This document shows positions 7,674 to 16,542 of a stretch of DNA of 37,580 nucleotides, one piece after another (within the stretch, counting starts at the first letter, position 1; every line of letters starts with the position of its first letter). The DNA lies in contig JASHOC010000080.1 in the NCBI GenBank assembly GCA_030041305.1, positions 1 through 37,580 of the forward strand, given 5' to 3'. The notes beneath the pieces were generated by a model. It was not told the DNA's origin. It saw nothing but the letters and a program-made list of their open reading frames with translations, and ran no database searches. Both the position numbers and the translations under genes were made by a program. Source of the DNA: Acidobacteriaceae bacterium (GTDB lineage: Bacteria > Acidobacteriota > Terriglobia > Terriglobales > Acidobacteriaceae).

Positions 7674-8534
7674 ATGATCGAGCGCATCGCCATTCTCGGA
7701 ACCGGACTGTTGGGAGCGTCGGTGGGTCTCGCGCTGCGCGCTGCGGGCTTTCGCGGGTCGGTGATGGGCTGGAACCGCAGCGCCGACCAGGCCGAACTCG
7801 CGCGCTCGATGGGCGCGCTCGATGCGGTGGGCGGCGATCCTATCGAGACTGCGCGCGCGAGCCAGGTGACGCTGCTGGCGATGCCTATCTACGCCACGCT
7901 CGATTTCATGGAGAAGCTCAGCGGCGTGCTGGGCTGCGAACACCTGGTGACGGACGTGGGCAGCACCAAGCGCCTGATCTCTGAGGCTGCGGCGCGCCTG
8001 TACAACACGCCCGAACGGGCGGCGTTTCTTCCCGGGCATCCGATGGCGGGCAAAGAACGCGGCGGCGCAGCGCTGGCCGACGCGCATCTGTTTCGCGGCG
8101 CGGTGTGGCTGTTTACGGACGATCCGGAAGCGCGGCGTTCGGCGCACTCGGCGGCGCTGGTGAAGGGCTGGCGCGAGTGGGTTGCAGCCATGGGCGCAAA
8201 GACTCTCGATCTCGACCCACGGCGGCACGACGAACTGGCAGCCTGGGTCAGCCATTTGCCGCAATTCACGGCCACGGCATTGAGCGCCGTGCTGGAAGAC
8301 GAAGTGGGCGAAGCGCCGGAGCTCAAGGACGTGGGCGGGCGCGCGCTGCGGGAGATGACGCGCCTGGGCGCGAGCCCCTATTCCATGTGGCGCGACATTG
8401 CGTGCACCAATACGCAAGCCGTGGAGCGGGCCCTGCTGGCGCTGGAGCAGCGGCTGGCTCATCTGCGCGAGAACCTGCGTTCGCCCGAATTGCGCAATCA
8501 GTTTGAGCAGGCCAATCGGTTCAGAAAAGAATAG
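7674..8534 (+). CDS. tyrA: Prephenate/arogenate dehydrogenase
   Basis: This enzyme makes 4-hydroxyphenylpyruvate from prephenate, or tyrosine from arogenate, by NAD(P)-linked oxidative decarboxylation. It is 286 aa from ATG 7674. The N-terminus IERIAILGTGLLGASVGLALRAAG is the Rossmann GxGxxG; TDVGSTK and FLPGHPMAGKERGG (active-site His) are the TyrA catalytic motifs; DELAAWVSHLPQFTATAL and the helical C-terminus complete the dimerisation domain. No ACT or chorismate mutase domain is fused, consistent with the separate AroQ gene upstream. It ends four bases before the end of the convergent permease gene at 8539. Confidence 0.95.
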   Translation: MIERIAILGTGLLGASVGLALRAAGFRGSVMGWNRSADQAELARSMGALDAVGGDPIETARASQVTLLAMPIYATLDFMEKLSGVLGCEHLVTDVGSTKRLISEAAARLYNTPERAAFLPGHPMAGKERGGAALADAHLFRGAVWLFTDDPEARRSAHSAALVKGWREWVAAMGAKTLDLDPRRHDELAAWVSHLPQFTATALSAVLEDEVGEAPELKDVGGRALREMTRLGASPYSMWRDIACTNTQAVERALLALEQRLAHLRENLRSPELRNQFEQANRFRKE

Positions 8535-8538
8535 CCAC

Positions 8539-9807
8539 TCACCTCACCCAGCTCAGCCAGGCCCAGCCCAAGGCCAGCGTGAGCAGGGTGACGGGAATGC
8601 CGACGCGCGAATAATCCCAAAAGCCGATGTGAACCTCATCGCGCGAGCGCTCTACGACGATCAAATTGGCCACCGAGCCGGTGATGGTGAGGTTGCCGGC
8701 CAAAGTGCTCGCCATGGCGAGGACAAGCCAGCCGGTGCGGGGATCGCGAAACGAGGGCGGCAGCGCTTTGAGCAGCATCACGGCGGGCACGTTGCTGACC
8801 AGGTTCGAGAGCAGCGCCGTAACCACGGTGAAAATGCCGGCGTTTTCCAGGTTGAAGCGGTTGGCTAGGTCGAACAAGTCGCGCGTCAGGCCTGCGGTTT
8901 CCGCGCCGCCTACGATGACGAAGAGGCCGACAAAGAAAACCAGCAATCCCCAATCCACTTCGTCGTACACTTGGCGCGGCTCGCGAGTGCGGGTGATGAG
9001 CATCAGGGCAGCGCCGATGGCGGCCATCATAGCCGGCGGCGCGCCACCCAAGAAGCCGGCCAGCACCAGGGCGATGACGATGGCGGGCTTGCGCAACGCC
9101 TGCAGATGGATATGCGGCGGTTCGGCCGGTGCGCTTGCGGACGCCGCGGACTCATGCCCGCACAGGCTGCGGATCAAGAGCCAGTCGAGCAGCAGTCCGA
9201 TGAGCGCCACGGGCCCCAGGCGCACGAGGAAGGTGCGGTAACTGAGCCCCGAGTACGACCCGATGAGCATGTTCTGGGGATTGCCGGTGATGGTGGCCAC
9301 GCTGCCGATGTTGGCCGCGGTGGCTACGGCGAGCAGATAGGGCAAGGGTTTGAGGCCCATGCGCCGCGCGGCGGCGAGAGCAAAGGGGACCATGACCAGG
9401 CAGATGATGTCGTTGACGAAAAACGCCGCCAGCGCGCCAGTGATGAAAATAGTGGCGGGGAGCAGATTGCGCGGACTCAGGCGCGCCACGATGTGCTCGG
9501 TGATCCAGTCGAAAAAACCTGCGAGGCGCAGGCAGCCGACCACCAGCATCATGGAGAACAGCAGCACCAGAGTGGCGAAATCGACGGAGCGCAGCGCCTG
9601 CTCCGCGCTAACCACTCCGAAGGCCACCATCAACACCGCGCCGATAATGGCCCCGCCCGGCCGGTCGATTTTCATTCCGGGCAGCTTGCCGAGGGCGAAG
9701 ACCAGGTAGCCGGCCGCGAAGACGATGTAGCCCGCCGCAGCCTGCCAATGGGCAAGCGGGATCGCGGACATCGGCAACGGTGGATGCGCAAGAAAGGCTA
9801 AGCCCAT
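8539..9807 (-). CDS. SLC13/ArsB-NhaD-type anion (di/tricarboxylate or arsenite-like) permease
   Basis: A 422-aa inner-membrane protein with about eleven hydrophobic segments and two inverted repeats. Each repeat ends in a re-entrant hairpin with the ion-transporter signature: TITGNPQNMLIG in the first half and LTITGSVANLIVVE in the second. These are the Na+/substrate-binding loops of the IT superfamily (CitMHS, ArsB, NhaD, SLC13). A hydrophilic Ala/Ser/Pro linker (GHESAASASAPAEPP) separates the halves. Substrate cannot be decided from sequence; no arsenic genes lie nearby. A second start at 9771 (MSAIP) is possible and neither has a clear ribosome site. It lies downstream of RNase R on the same strand with a 185-base gap. 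Confidence 0.85.
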   Translation of the reverse strand: MGLAFLAHPPLPMSAIPLAHWQAAAGYIVFAAGYLVFALGKLPGMKIDRPGGAIIGAVLMVAFGVVSAEQALRSVDFATLVLLFSMMLVVGCLRLAGFFDWITEHIVARLSPRNLLPATIFITGALAAFFVNDIICLVMVPFALAAARRMGLKPLPYLLAVATAANIGSVATITGNPQNMLIGSYSGLSYRTFLVRLGPVALIGLLLDWLLIRSLCGHESAASASAPAEPPHIHLQALRKPAIVIALVLAGFLGGAPPAMMAAIGAALMLITRTREPRQVYDEVDWGLLVFFVGLFVIVGGAETAGLTRDLFDLANRFNLENAGIFTVVTALLSNLVSNVPAVMLLKALPPSFRDPRTGWLVLAMASTLAGNLTITGSVANLIVVERSRDEVHIGFWDYSRVGIPVTLLTLALGWAWLSWVR

Positions 9808-9992
9808 GTTGAATCAGTGTACGTGGGAGTGGCAGAGCGGCCGGAGCAACACTCGTGGGAACATGGCCTTCGCGCTTGACAAGAGATGGCTATGGAGGTG
9901 TAAGCGCTTTTTCAGAACGGAGTGAACTCACCAGAAATCATTCTGATGAATTTCCAGGGGCGCAAATCCGGCGTGAGTAATCCTCTATGTCG

Positions 9993-12644
9993 TTAGCGCC
10001 GCTTGCGTTTCTTGTCTGGCCGTTTCCTCTTCGAGGGACTCCGAGCAGCATCTTTCCTTTCGGTCTTCTTCTTTGGCTTGGGCGCGGAGGCGGCGGGCTT
10101 GCTGCCGGTAAGCGAAATTCCCTCTTCGACGAGCGCGAACTGCAGTTTGCGTTCCTGGGCGAGAATGCGGTCGAGGATCACCTGCACGCGGTCGCCAGCG
10201 CGGAAACGCCGGCCCCAGCGTTCGCCTACGATTTCGTGCGTGTTCTCGCGCCAGACGTAGCGATCGCCGCGCAGGGTATCGATGGGCACAAGGCCCTCGA
10301 CAAATAAATCCGTCAACTCGACAAAAAGGCCATATTTGGCCGGGTTGAGCACCAGCGCGGCAAACTCGTCGCCGACGCGATCCTGCATGAAGCGGACCTT
10401 TTTCCACTCCACCAGCTCGCGTTCGGCTTCGGCGGCGCGACGCTCGGTGAGGTTCGCTTCCTCGGCAATCTGCGCCAGCTCAGGCTCGGAGAGGGGCGGC
10501 TCGATTTGGCGGATGCCGGCGTTGCGGGAGAGCTGATCACCAAGTTTGGCGTGAGCATTGGGTTCGCCGTCGCCGACCCTGGGCGCGATGAAGCTGCGCC
10601 GAGGGTGGAGCGCCTGAACTTCTGCTGGGCGGGGCGCCCCTCGTGCGGAATGGGTGGCTTCATGAGGGTGAGACCATGGCGAGCGGAGGCGGCCCTCTCC
10701 GATAGCGCCTTGGCCGCGGATGCGGGCGCGGAGCAGCGCCTTGGCGATGCGGTGCACGATCAGGTCGGGGTAGCGGCGGATGGGCGAGGTGAAATGGGTG
10801 TAGGCAGGCGTGGCGAGCGCAAAATGGCCCTCGTTCACTTCGGAGTAGCGCGCCTGCATCAGCGAGCGCAGCATGAGGTAGCTCAGGATGCGCTCTTCCG
10901 GCTTGCCCTCGATGCGCGCGGCCAGTTGCTGATACATGCGCGGCGTGACGGCGATGTCTTCGACGACTTCGTGGCGGCGGGGATGGATTCCCCGGCCGCG
11001 GGCCTCGCGGCGTTCGGCGCGGGTTTCGACACGCTTGACGGGCAGCGGCCCGAGACCGAGAGAATAACCGAAGCTTGCGGCCAGCTCCTCGAACTCGACC
11101 ACGCGCCGCGGCTCCGGCTTCTCGTGGATGCGGTAGAGCGAGGGAGCGCCGAGATCCTCGAGCCACACAGCCACACACTCGTTGGCGGCGAGCATGAACT
11201 CCTCGATGATGCGGTTGGCCCAGGTGCGCTCGGCGCGGGTGACGCCACGCATGCGGCCCTGCTGGTCGAACTCGATCACCGGCTCGGGTAAGTCGAAGTC
11301 GATGCTGCCGCGCTCTTCGCGGCGCTTGTTCATCAGCATGGCCAGCCGCCGCATACGTTCGAACTCCGGAACCAGCGCTGCATACTCGGCCTGGGTTTCG
11401 ATGTCGCCTTCGAGGATGGCGTGGACTTCGGTGTAAGTCATGCGCGCAACGGAGCGAATGACGCTCTCGACGATTTCGTAGCTCTCGATGCGGCCAAGTG
11501 AGTCAAGCTGGATGATGCAGCTCAGCGCCAGGCGGTCTTCGCGCGGGCGGAGGCTGCACACGTTGGTCGAGAGTTCGAGCGGCAGCATGGGAATGGCGCG
11601 ATCGGGGAAGTAGACGCTGGTTCCGCGCAGGCGCGCTTCCCCATCGAGGGCCGAATCGGCGCGCACGTACTCAGCCACATCGGCGATGTGAACCTGCAGC
11701 TCGTAGCCGCGATCTCCGTGGCTGCCGGTCTGCTCCGTCACCAGCACCGCATCGTCGAAGTCGCGGGCGGTTTCGCCGTCGATGGTGACAACCGGCAGGC
11801 CGCGGAAATCTGCCCTGCGGGCGGCGGCAAATGGGTCGAAGTGTGCGACACTTTTCGCCTCGGCGAGCACAGCGTCAGGGAAGATCCGCGGCAACTGGTG
11901 CTTGCGGATCATCATCTCGACGTCCACGCCAAAATCGTCCGGCGAGCCCAGAACCTCGATCACGCGGCCGAGGGCCGGACGCGTGAGCGTGGGCCAACGC
12001 GTGATTTCGACATCGACGACGAGGCCTTCGAGACTTGCATGCGCAGCCGGCCGCGCGGCCTCGTCGCCCAGGACGCGATGCGGCGTGGCGGCTTCGCGCG
12101 CGGGCGGCGATTCCTGGCCTGGCGGGATCAGGATGGGTTGCGTCATGCGCTCGTCGAAAGGAACGACCACATGGCCTGGCTCCCGCTCCGAACGGGAGTA
12201 ATGGAAAGCGCCGACTACGGTGGGATTGCGCCGATGGAGTACGCGGGCGATGCGCCCTTGGAGGCGGCCGTCAGGTTTGGGCGGTTCGACTTCGACGAGC
12301 ACCTGGTCGCCTTGCATGGCGCCGTTGATTTCGCCGGGAGGGATGAAGATATCTTCCTGGGCCACGGACCGGGGTGCGGCCGGGCGCACAAAGCCGAAGC
12401 CTTCGCGATGCAGGTCCAAGCGGCCGGAGACGAGGTTGTTGCGGCCTGCGGCTGCGCGCGCCGTGCTCCACTGTTCGCGGTTGAGCTGGACCAACTCGCC
12501 GCGCGCCACCAGCCGCGCAAGCTGCTCGAGGAGCAAGCGCCGCTCCCGTCCGCCGCCCATGCCCAGCTCGCGGACGAGTTGTTTGTAACCGGTTTTGCCG
12601 CCCGGAGAGCGGGAGATCCACGCGACCAGTTCATGATCGGTCAT
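9993..12644 (-). CDS. rnr: Ribonuclease R
   Basis: A processive 3'-5' exoribonuclease of 883 aa. Domains in order: winged-helix N-terminus (1-65); cold-shock/OB folds (72-150, with GRLDLHREGFGFV, and about 200-240); RNB catalytic domain beginning TIDGETARDFDDAV at about 288-300 (metal-binding Asp cluster) and running to HFTSPIRRYPDLIVHRIAKALL at about 615-635; S1 domain (about 740-845, GDEFAALVLNPAKYGLFVEL); and a Lys/Arg-rich tail (KRKRPDKKRKRR). Between the RNB and S1 domains, about residues 642-718 are an unusual His/Pro/Arg/Ala-rich stretch encoded by repeat-like GC-rich DNA. It could also be annotated VacB; RNase II is excluded by the tail and winged helix. Confidence 0.96.
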   Translation of the reverse strand: MTDHELVAWISRSPGGKTGYKQLVRELGMGGGRERRLLLEQLARLVARGELVQLNREQWSTARAAAGRNNLVSGRLDLHREGFGFVRPAAPRSVAQEDIFIPPGEINGAMQGDQVLVEVEPPKPDGRLQGRIARVLHRRNPTVVGAFHYSRSEREPGHVVVPFDERMTQPILIPPGQESPPAREAATPHRVLGDEAARPAAHASLEGLVVDVEITRWPTLTRPALGRVIEVLGSPDDFGVDVEMMIRKHQLPRIFPDAVLAEAKSVAHFDPFAAARRADFRGLPVVTIDGETARDFDDAVLVTEQTGSHGDRGYELQVHIADVAEYVRADSALDGEARLRGTSVYFPDRAIPMLPLELSTNVCSLRPREDRLALSCIIQLDSLGRIESYEIVESVIRSVARMTYTEVHAILEGDIETQAEYAALVPEFERMRRLAMLMNKRREERGSIDFDLPEPVIEFDQQGRMRGVTRAERTWANRIIEEFMLAANECVAVWLEDLGAPSLYRIHEKPEPRRVVEFEELAASFGYSLGLGPLPVKRVETRAERREARGRGIHPRRHEVVEDIAVTPRMYQQLAARIEGKPEERILSYLMLRSLMQARYSEVNEGHFALATPAYTHFTSPIRRYPDLIVHRIAKALLRARIRGQGAIGEGRLRSPWSHPHEATHSARGAPRPAEVQALHPRRSFIAPRVGDGEPNAHAKLGDQLSRNAGIRQIEPPLSEPELAQIAEEANLTERRAAEAERELVEWKKVRFMQDRVGDEFAALVLNPAKYGLFVELTDLFVEGLVPIDTLRGDRYVWRENTHEIVGERWGRRFRAGDRVQVILDRILAQERKLQFALVEEGISLTGSKPAASAPKPKKKTERKDAARSPSKRKRPDKKRKRR

Positions 12645-13006
12645 AGGTTACGGCCAGTCATCCTACACGCATTCGATGCGCATGGGCTTGCCTCGCTATC
12701 GCCTATCCCCCAGGACCGCCTGACGGCACAAAGCAATGGACCGCCTCGTGGTATGGTCACAGTTGGCGGATGAAATGCATCCGCGGTAACGGATTCGTTC
12801 TAGCGGCGGTTTCCGTTAGAATAGCGGATAACAGCAATCTTTCCGGCGGAGGGTGGGGTACGATTCGCGCCCGCGACCCGCCGAACTTGACCGCCGAAAG
12901 CAGCCCCCGGGCGGGGCGGTTCGCAGAATTTCGTATATTTGGGGCTTGATCCATCGGCCTTTGCCTTGGCCATCCCCCCGTCCCGAGGGACAGAAGAGGA
13001 ACTACC
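12645..13006. other. Divergent intergenic region between RNase R and bactofilin
   Basis: 362 bases with no convincing gene. A -10-like TAGAAT at 12817-12822 points toward the bactofilin, but no good -35 stands 17 bases before it. GAGGA at about 12996-13000 is the bactofilin ribosome site. The TTCCGTTAGAATAGCGGATAAC stretch is less GC-rich than its surroundings. No tRNA or known riboswitch was recognised. Confidence 0.4.
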
Positions 13007-13522
13007 TTGAGCGCTATGTGGAAACCCACCCAGACGACAGGAACAGGAACAGTGAACACCAACAACAACCCGACGCCGGAGCCGCCGCCGCGTCCGGCCG
13101 CGCCACCGCCAGCCCCTGAGCCGCCGGCGCGCGTCCAGCAGGCGGCGAGCAACGAGCAGGCCACGATTGGCAAAGGCTTGTTCATCAAGGGCGAGATTTC
13201 CGGTTCCGAGTCGCTGCTTGTCGACGGCAAGATCGAAGGCAGCATCAACCTTCCCGGAAACCGCGTCACCGTGGGGCGCAACGGCCAAGTGGCGGCCAAC
13301 ATCACCGCGCGCGAAGTGGTGATCCTGGGCAAGATTCGCGGCAATATCTCGGCCACCGATCGCGTGGACATCCGCGCCGAGGGCGCGCTGAACGGCGACG
13401 TGGCGGCGGCGCGGATCAGCATCGAGGATGGCGCCTATTTCAAGGGCGGAATCGATATCCGCAAGCCCGACGTGAAGCCGGTGGCGGTGGCTGCAACCGC
13501 AGAGACGGCCAAAGCGGGTTAA
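13007..13522 (+). CDS. Bactofilin (DUF583) cytoskeletal protein
   Basis: 171 aa. A disordered Pro/Ala/Asn-rich N-terminus (1-45) is followed by a right-handed beta-helix core (52-155) with the bactofilin repeat pattern: TIGKGLFIKGEISGSESLLVDGKIEGSINL, VTVGRNGQVAANITAREVVILGKIRGNISATDRVDIRAEGALNGDVAAARISIEDGAYFKGGIDI. Bactofilins polymerise without nucleotide and scaffold cell-wall or stalk machinery at the membrane. The start is taken as TTG 13007 because GAGGA sits six bases upstream; ATG 13016, three codons later, has too long a spacing. It is divergent from RNase R. Confidence 0.93.
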   Translation: MSAMWKPTQTTGTGTVNTNNNPTPEPPPRPAAPPPAPEPPARVQQAASNEQATIGKGLFIKGEISGSESLLVDGKIEGSINLPGNRVTVGRNGQVAANITAREVVILGKIRGNISATDRVDIRAEGALNGDVAAARISIEDGAYFKGGIDIRKPDVKPVAVAATAETAKAG

Positions 13523-13674
13523 TGTAGGGTACTCGCACACTCCGGCGCGGGGCGCCTGCGGATCAATGGAGGCCACCCGCGTGTTCGGTGGGGCCCCTCA
13601 GCGAGCCGCGCGACGAAAGGGGTGTGGAAGGACAACCCGCGAACACGGGGCTACTTCCGCCCCAGGTTGACCTT

Positions 13675-15012
13675 TCAGGTTCCGATTTCCAACACCTGAA
13701 AGCTACCCTCCACCGGCGCCATCTTCAGCGCCCCGAACCCTCCCGAAAGGTTACGGTCGGCGCCGGTGTAGTCCGTCACCAGGAAGACATCGCCGCTCTC
13801 CGAATCGACAGCAAGAGTTCGCGCTTGGCGGCGCGTGGGCAGGGTTTGGACGACGGCGTAGGTGTCGGTCACGTCGCGACGGATGATGGTCAGGCTGCCG
13901 TCGCCGCCGCCATTGGCCACGAAAATTTGCCCGCGATTGGGGTCGTAGCCGACGGCGTCCGCTCCCGGCCCAACCGGCAGGGTCGTCACCAGGTCGCCGG
14001 TTTCTGCGTTCACCACCACCATGGTCATGTTCGCGCAGGTGGCGAAAAGGCGCATATCCGTTCCGTCGACGGCCAGGCCTGTTGGTTTCTCGCAGGCGGC
14101 GCCCAGCGAAAACAGGCGAAAATGCCCAGCAGCCGCGCCCGATTGGTTTCTGCCCGTCCAGTCGAGGGTTGGCCAATTTGCCGGATTGCTGCTCTCCTTG
14201 GCGGAATCCGCCGCAGTTTTTGCGCTTGCTTGCGTGCTCATCGCGCCGCGCAGCAGTGTTTCTACCGATGAAGCATCGATGCGGAGAATGGCGTTGCGGT
14301 CGGTCACGTCGATGAACACCTGCCCATTTCCGGCGGCGCGCGCAAAGCCCAGCATGCCGGGCAATAGGATCCGACCCATCACGCTCCGAGTCGCCGGATC
14401 AATGACGGTGAGGGAAGACACGTCGTCGGGCTGCGCCGGCGGAGCGCCCGCCTGGCTGCTCCCGCCGCTCGCCGGCGCTGAAGGCGGCCGGGCGCACACG
14501 GCAAACAGCAACCGCGTCTGCGGATCGAAGATCAAGGCGTGGGGGTTAGGATCGGTGGGGATTTTGGCCGCCGCCTGGAGCGATTCGCGATCGAAGATGG
14601 TCACCTGGGCGCGCGCGGCGTCACTCACAAAGCCGTAGCCGCCGTGGGGGTCGAGCGCGATGTCCCGGGTGTCGCCAAAATCCCCGATTTCACCCAGGAG
14701 CGCGCCGGTTTCCACGTCGACCACCTGCACGGCAGCGGCATGCGCAATGTAAAGCCGGCCGGCCTGGGGATCGAGGGCGAGGTAATCCCAATCGCCCACT
14801 CCACCAATGAACCACGTGTTCCTGATCGAGAATGGTTGGCTCGGCAGCGCGGTGGGAACAGAGGTGGTCTGCGCGGCCAAGACGGCCGAGCAGGTGAGCA
14901 GGACAAAGGACGAGAACCTTAGCGTCAGTTTACATTTCGAGCTACGCGTCGGGCTACGCATCGAGCTTCGCATGGGGCGTCGCGTGGGGCTTCGCATGGA
15001 GCGCGCTTCCAT
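13675..15012 (-). CDS. Secreted YncE-like beta-propeller protein
   Basis: 445 aa from ATG 15012. LTLRFSSFVLLTCSAVLAAQ is a signal peptide, so the product is exported. The mature part repeats a blade pattern of about 45 residues: DYLALDPQAGRLYIAHAAAVQVVDVETGALLGEI, RDIALDPHGGYGFVSDAARAQVTIFDRESL, GLAVDGTDMRLFATCANMTMVVVNAETGDLVTTLPVG, AVGYDPNRGQIFVANGGGDGSLTIIRRD. That is the YVTN/YncE propeller, of unknown ligand. The start is uncertain: GTG 15093 overlaps the upstream kinase stop as GTGA, while ATG 14961 would give the tidiest signal peptide; none has a clear ribosome site. The N-region before the signal is encoded by a 12-bp tandem repeat (MRSS/MRSP units). It is probably co-transcribed with the lipid kinase. 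Confidence 0.8.
   Translation of the reverse strand: MEARSMRSPTRRPMRSSMRSPTRSSKCKLTLRFSSFVLLTCSAVLAAQTTSVPTALPSQPFSIRNTWFIGGVGDWDYLALDPQAGRLYIAHAAAVQVVDVETGALLGEIGDFGDTRDIALDPHGGYGFVSDAARAQVTIFDRESLQAAAKIPTDPNPHALIFDPQTRLLFAVCARPPSAPASGGSSQAGAPPAQPDDVSSLTVIDPATRSVMGRILLPGMLGFARAAGNGQVFIDVTDRNAILRIDASSVETLLRGAMSTQASAKTAADSAKESSNPANWPTLDWTGRNQSGAAAGHFRLFSLGAACEKPTGLAVDGTDMRLFATCANMTMVVVNAETGDLVTTLPVGPGADAVGYDPNRGQIFVANGGGDGSLTIIRRDVTDTYAVVQTLPTRRQARTLAVDSESGDVFLVTDYTGADRNLSGGFGALKMAPVEGSFQVLEIGT
14942..15001 (-). repeat. 12-bp tandem repeat, five units, in the 5' part of the propeller gene
   Basis: Five units of a degenerate 12-mer on the plus strand (CTACGCGTCGGG, CTACGCATCGAG, CTTCGCATGGGG, CGTCGCGTGGGG, CTTCGCATGGAG). 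Read on the coding strand they give four-residue repeats such as MRSP-TRRP-MRSS before the signal peptide, and provide several possible start codons. Confidence 0.75.
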
Positions 15013-15089
15013 GCGGGGAAAGACGCGCGGGGAGGGGGAACTGTTCGCGAGGAGGGAATCCGCAAGGGGCGAATCGATTGAGCGCGGAT

Positions 15090-16040
15090 TCACGGCTCCG
15101 CGCCGGGCGGGATGAGCAGGGTAAGGGATTGAGGAACCACCTCGATGGTGACCGGCAGGGACCCGAGCACCTCGCCATCGGCCTCCACGAACATGGTCTC
15201 CCGTGAACCGTTGCGGGGACGGCACTGGACGGCCTCGGTTTGGAGCAGTTGAATGTGGCCGTTGAAGGTCTGGCGACCAGCGACGACGGCAAGGAGAAAC
15301 TTGAGATATTGCAGCCGGCTGCGGGTGCCGAAAGCGACCAGATGGAGGGAACGGTCGCGCAGCGTGGCGCCGGGGACGAGTTGGCGCAGAGCGCCCCCGA
15401 AGGAGCGCACGCGCACCGCCAGTAGCTGCGAAACCTCGATGACGCGCCTGGCGCCGGCGCCGTTGAGGGCGAGGGTGGCCTCAAAAAGCGGAAACGGGTC
15501 GGTGGCCCAGATTTTGGCGGCTTCGATGAGATAAAGCAGATAGCCCAAGCGGCGCTTGAGTCCGGCGTCGAGGCGGGACATGAGCAGGGCGTCCGGCCCG
15601 ACGCCAGCGGCGACGACGAAGTAGCGCGATGCGGGGTTGCCGGCGCAGTCGTGGTAGTGAATGCGACCGACGGGAACGCGGACCGGCCTAGCGCGGAGCA
15701 AAGTGCGCGCCACTTTCGCCGGCGGCGCAATGAGGCCCAGATTTGCAGCCAGCGCGTTGGCTGTGCCCAGGGGAATCACACCCAACGCCACATCGGACCC
15801 AACCAGGGTCTGGGCCACCTCGTGGACGGTGCCGTCGCCACCGCAGGCCACAACGGCGTCGCAGCGCTCGCGGATGGCTTGGCCAGCGCGGGCCGTGCCA
15901 CTGCCCGGTTCGCCCGTTTCGTAGGCCTCGGCCTCGATTCCGGCCTCGCGAAACACCGTCAAGGCTTCATCGACAGCAACGTTCCGGCGGGCGGAATACT
16001 GGCCGGATGCCGGATTGTAGATAAGCGCCACGCGCCGCAT
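15090..16040 (-). CDS. Diacylglycerol kinase/YegS-family lipid kinase
   Basis: 316 aa from ATG 16040, chosen because AAGGGA lies seven bases upstream; an ATG at 16085 would add 15 atypical residues. The protein opens MRRVALIYNPASGQYSARRN, the family phosphate motif. ACGGDGTVHEVAQTL (about residue 66) is the ATP-binding GGDGT signature and LGVIPLGTANALAANLGL the second nucleotide motif. The C-terminal beta-sandwich ends VEADGEVLGSLPVTIEVVPQSLTLLIPP. Members phosphorylate diacylglycerol, sphingosine-like or other lipid alcohols at the membrane; the substrate here is unknown. Its stop overlaps a possible start of the propeller gene. Confidence 0.92.
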   Translation of the reverse strand: MRRVALIYNPASGQYSARRNVAVDEALTVFREAGIEAEAYETGEPGSGTARAGQAIRERCDAVVACGGDGTVHEVAQTLVGSDVALGVIPLGTANALAANLGLIAPPAKVARTLLRARPVRVPVGRIHYHDCAGNPASRYFVVAAGVGPDALLMSRLDAGLKRRLGYLLYLIEAAKIWATDPFPLFEATLALNGAGARRVIEVSQLLAVRVRSFGGALRQLVPGATLRDRSLHLVAFGTRSRLQYLKFLLAVVAGRQTFNGHIQLLQTEAVQCRPRNGSRETMFVEADGEVLGSLPVTIEVVPQSLTLLIPPGAEP

Positions 16041-16203
16041 CGCGAGTCCCTTCACGGGAACCTCCCGATGGGCTCCCCGGAACACTTGCAGACATTTTCT
16101 ATGTTCGCAGATTTGCCGGATAGAAAGGAGCGGGGGTGATGGTTCTGTTGAAATCCCCGGGAGCTTTGGCCCCCGTTCAATATGTCAGTCGATTTGCCGG
16201 TTT

Positions 16204-16542
16204 GTGGGGGGTCTTACTGCGCCGGGCCTCAACACGAGCAATTTCACGGTAACGCCGAGCTGGCCGCAGTTAACCGTGGACGGTTCCTCCACTGGGTGCA
16301 ACACCACGGCCACCCAAAACAGCAAGGGCTGTTTAGTCAAAGTCCAGGTCAGCTACTCATTCCATTTCATCATGCCTTTGTTTCCCACTTCCGCCCTGAC
16401 CATGGCGTCAACGTCGCAACAGGTGATTGAATATTACAGGGCAGAATGTACGGTGAGCTACTCGTATTCGATTTCCCTGGGTTACCTCTCTAACCAAACC
16501 TTCAGCATGTCGAGCACTTCGCAAATGACGATTGCACGGTAG
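16204..16542 (+). pseudogene. TadE/TadG-like pilus protein fragment (remnant)
   Basis: The open stretch encodes GCLVKVQVSYSFHFIMPLFPTSALTMASTSQQVIEY and then a second, similar ending YSISLGYLSNQTFSMSSTSQMTIAR. This is the usual C-terminal pattern of Acidobacterial TadE/TadG-like pseudopilins (beta-rich segment, F..PF.P... and TSQMVI ending), which is why I call it a remnant. The membrane-spanning N-terminus (GQ.LVE.AL...) is absent and no start with a ribosome site is found. Base composition is less GC-rich than neighbours. It could instead be a short orphan gene. Confidence 0.4.
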
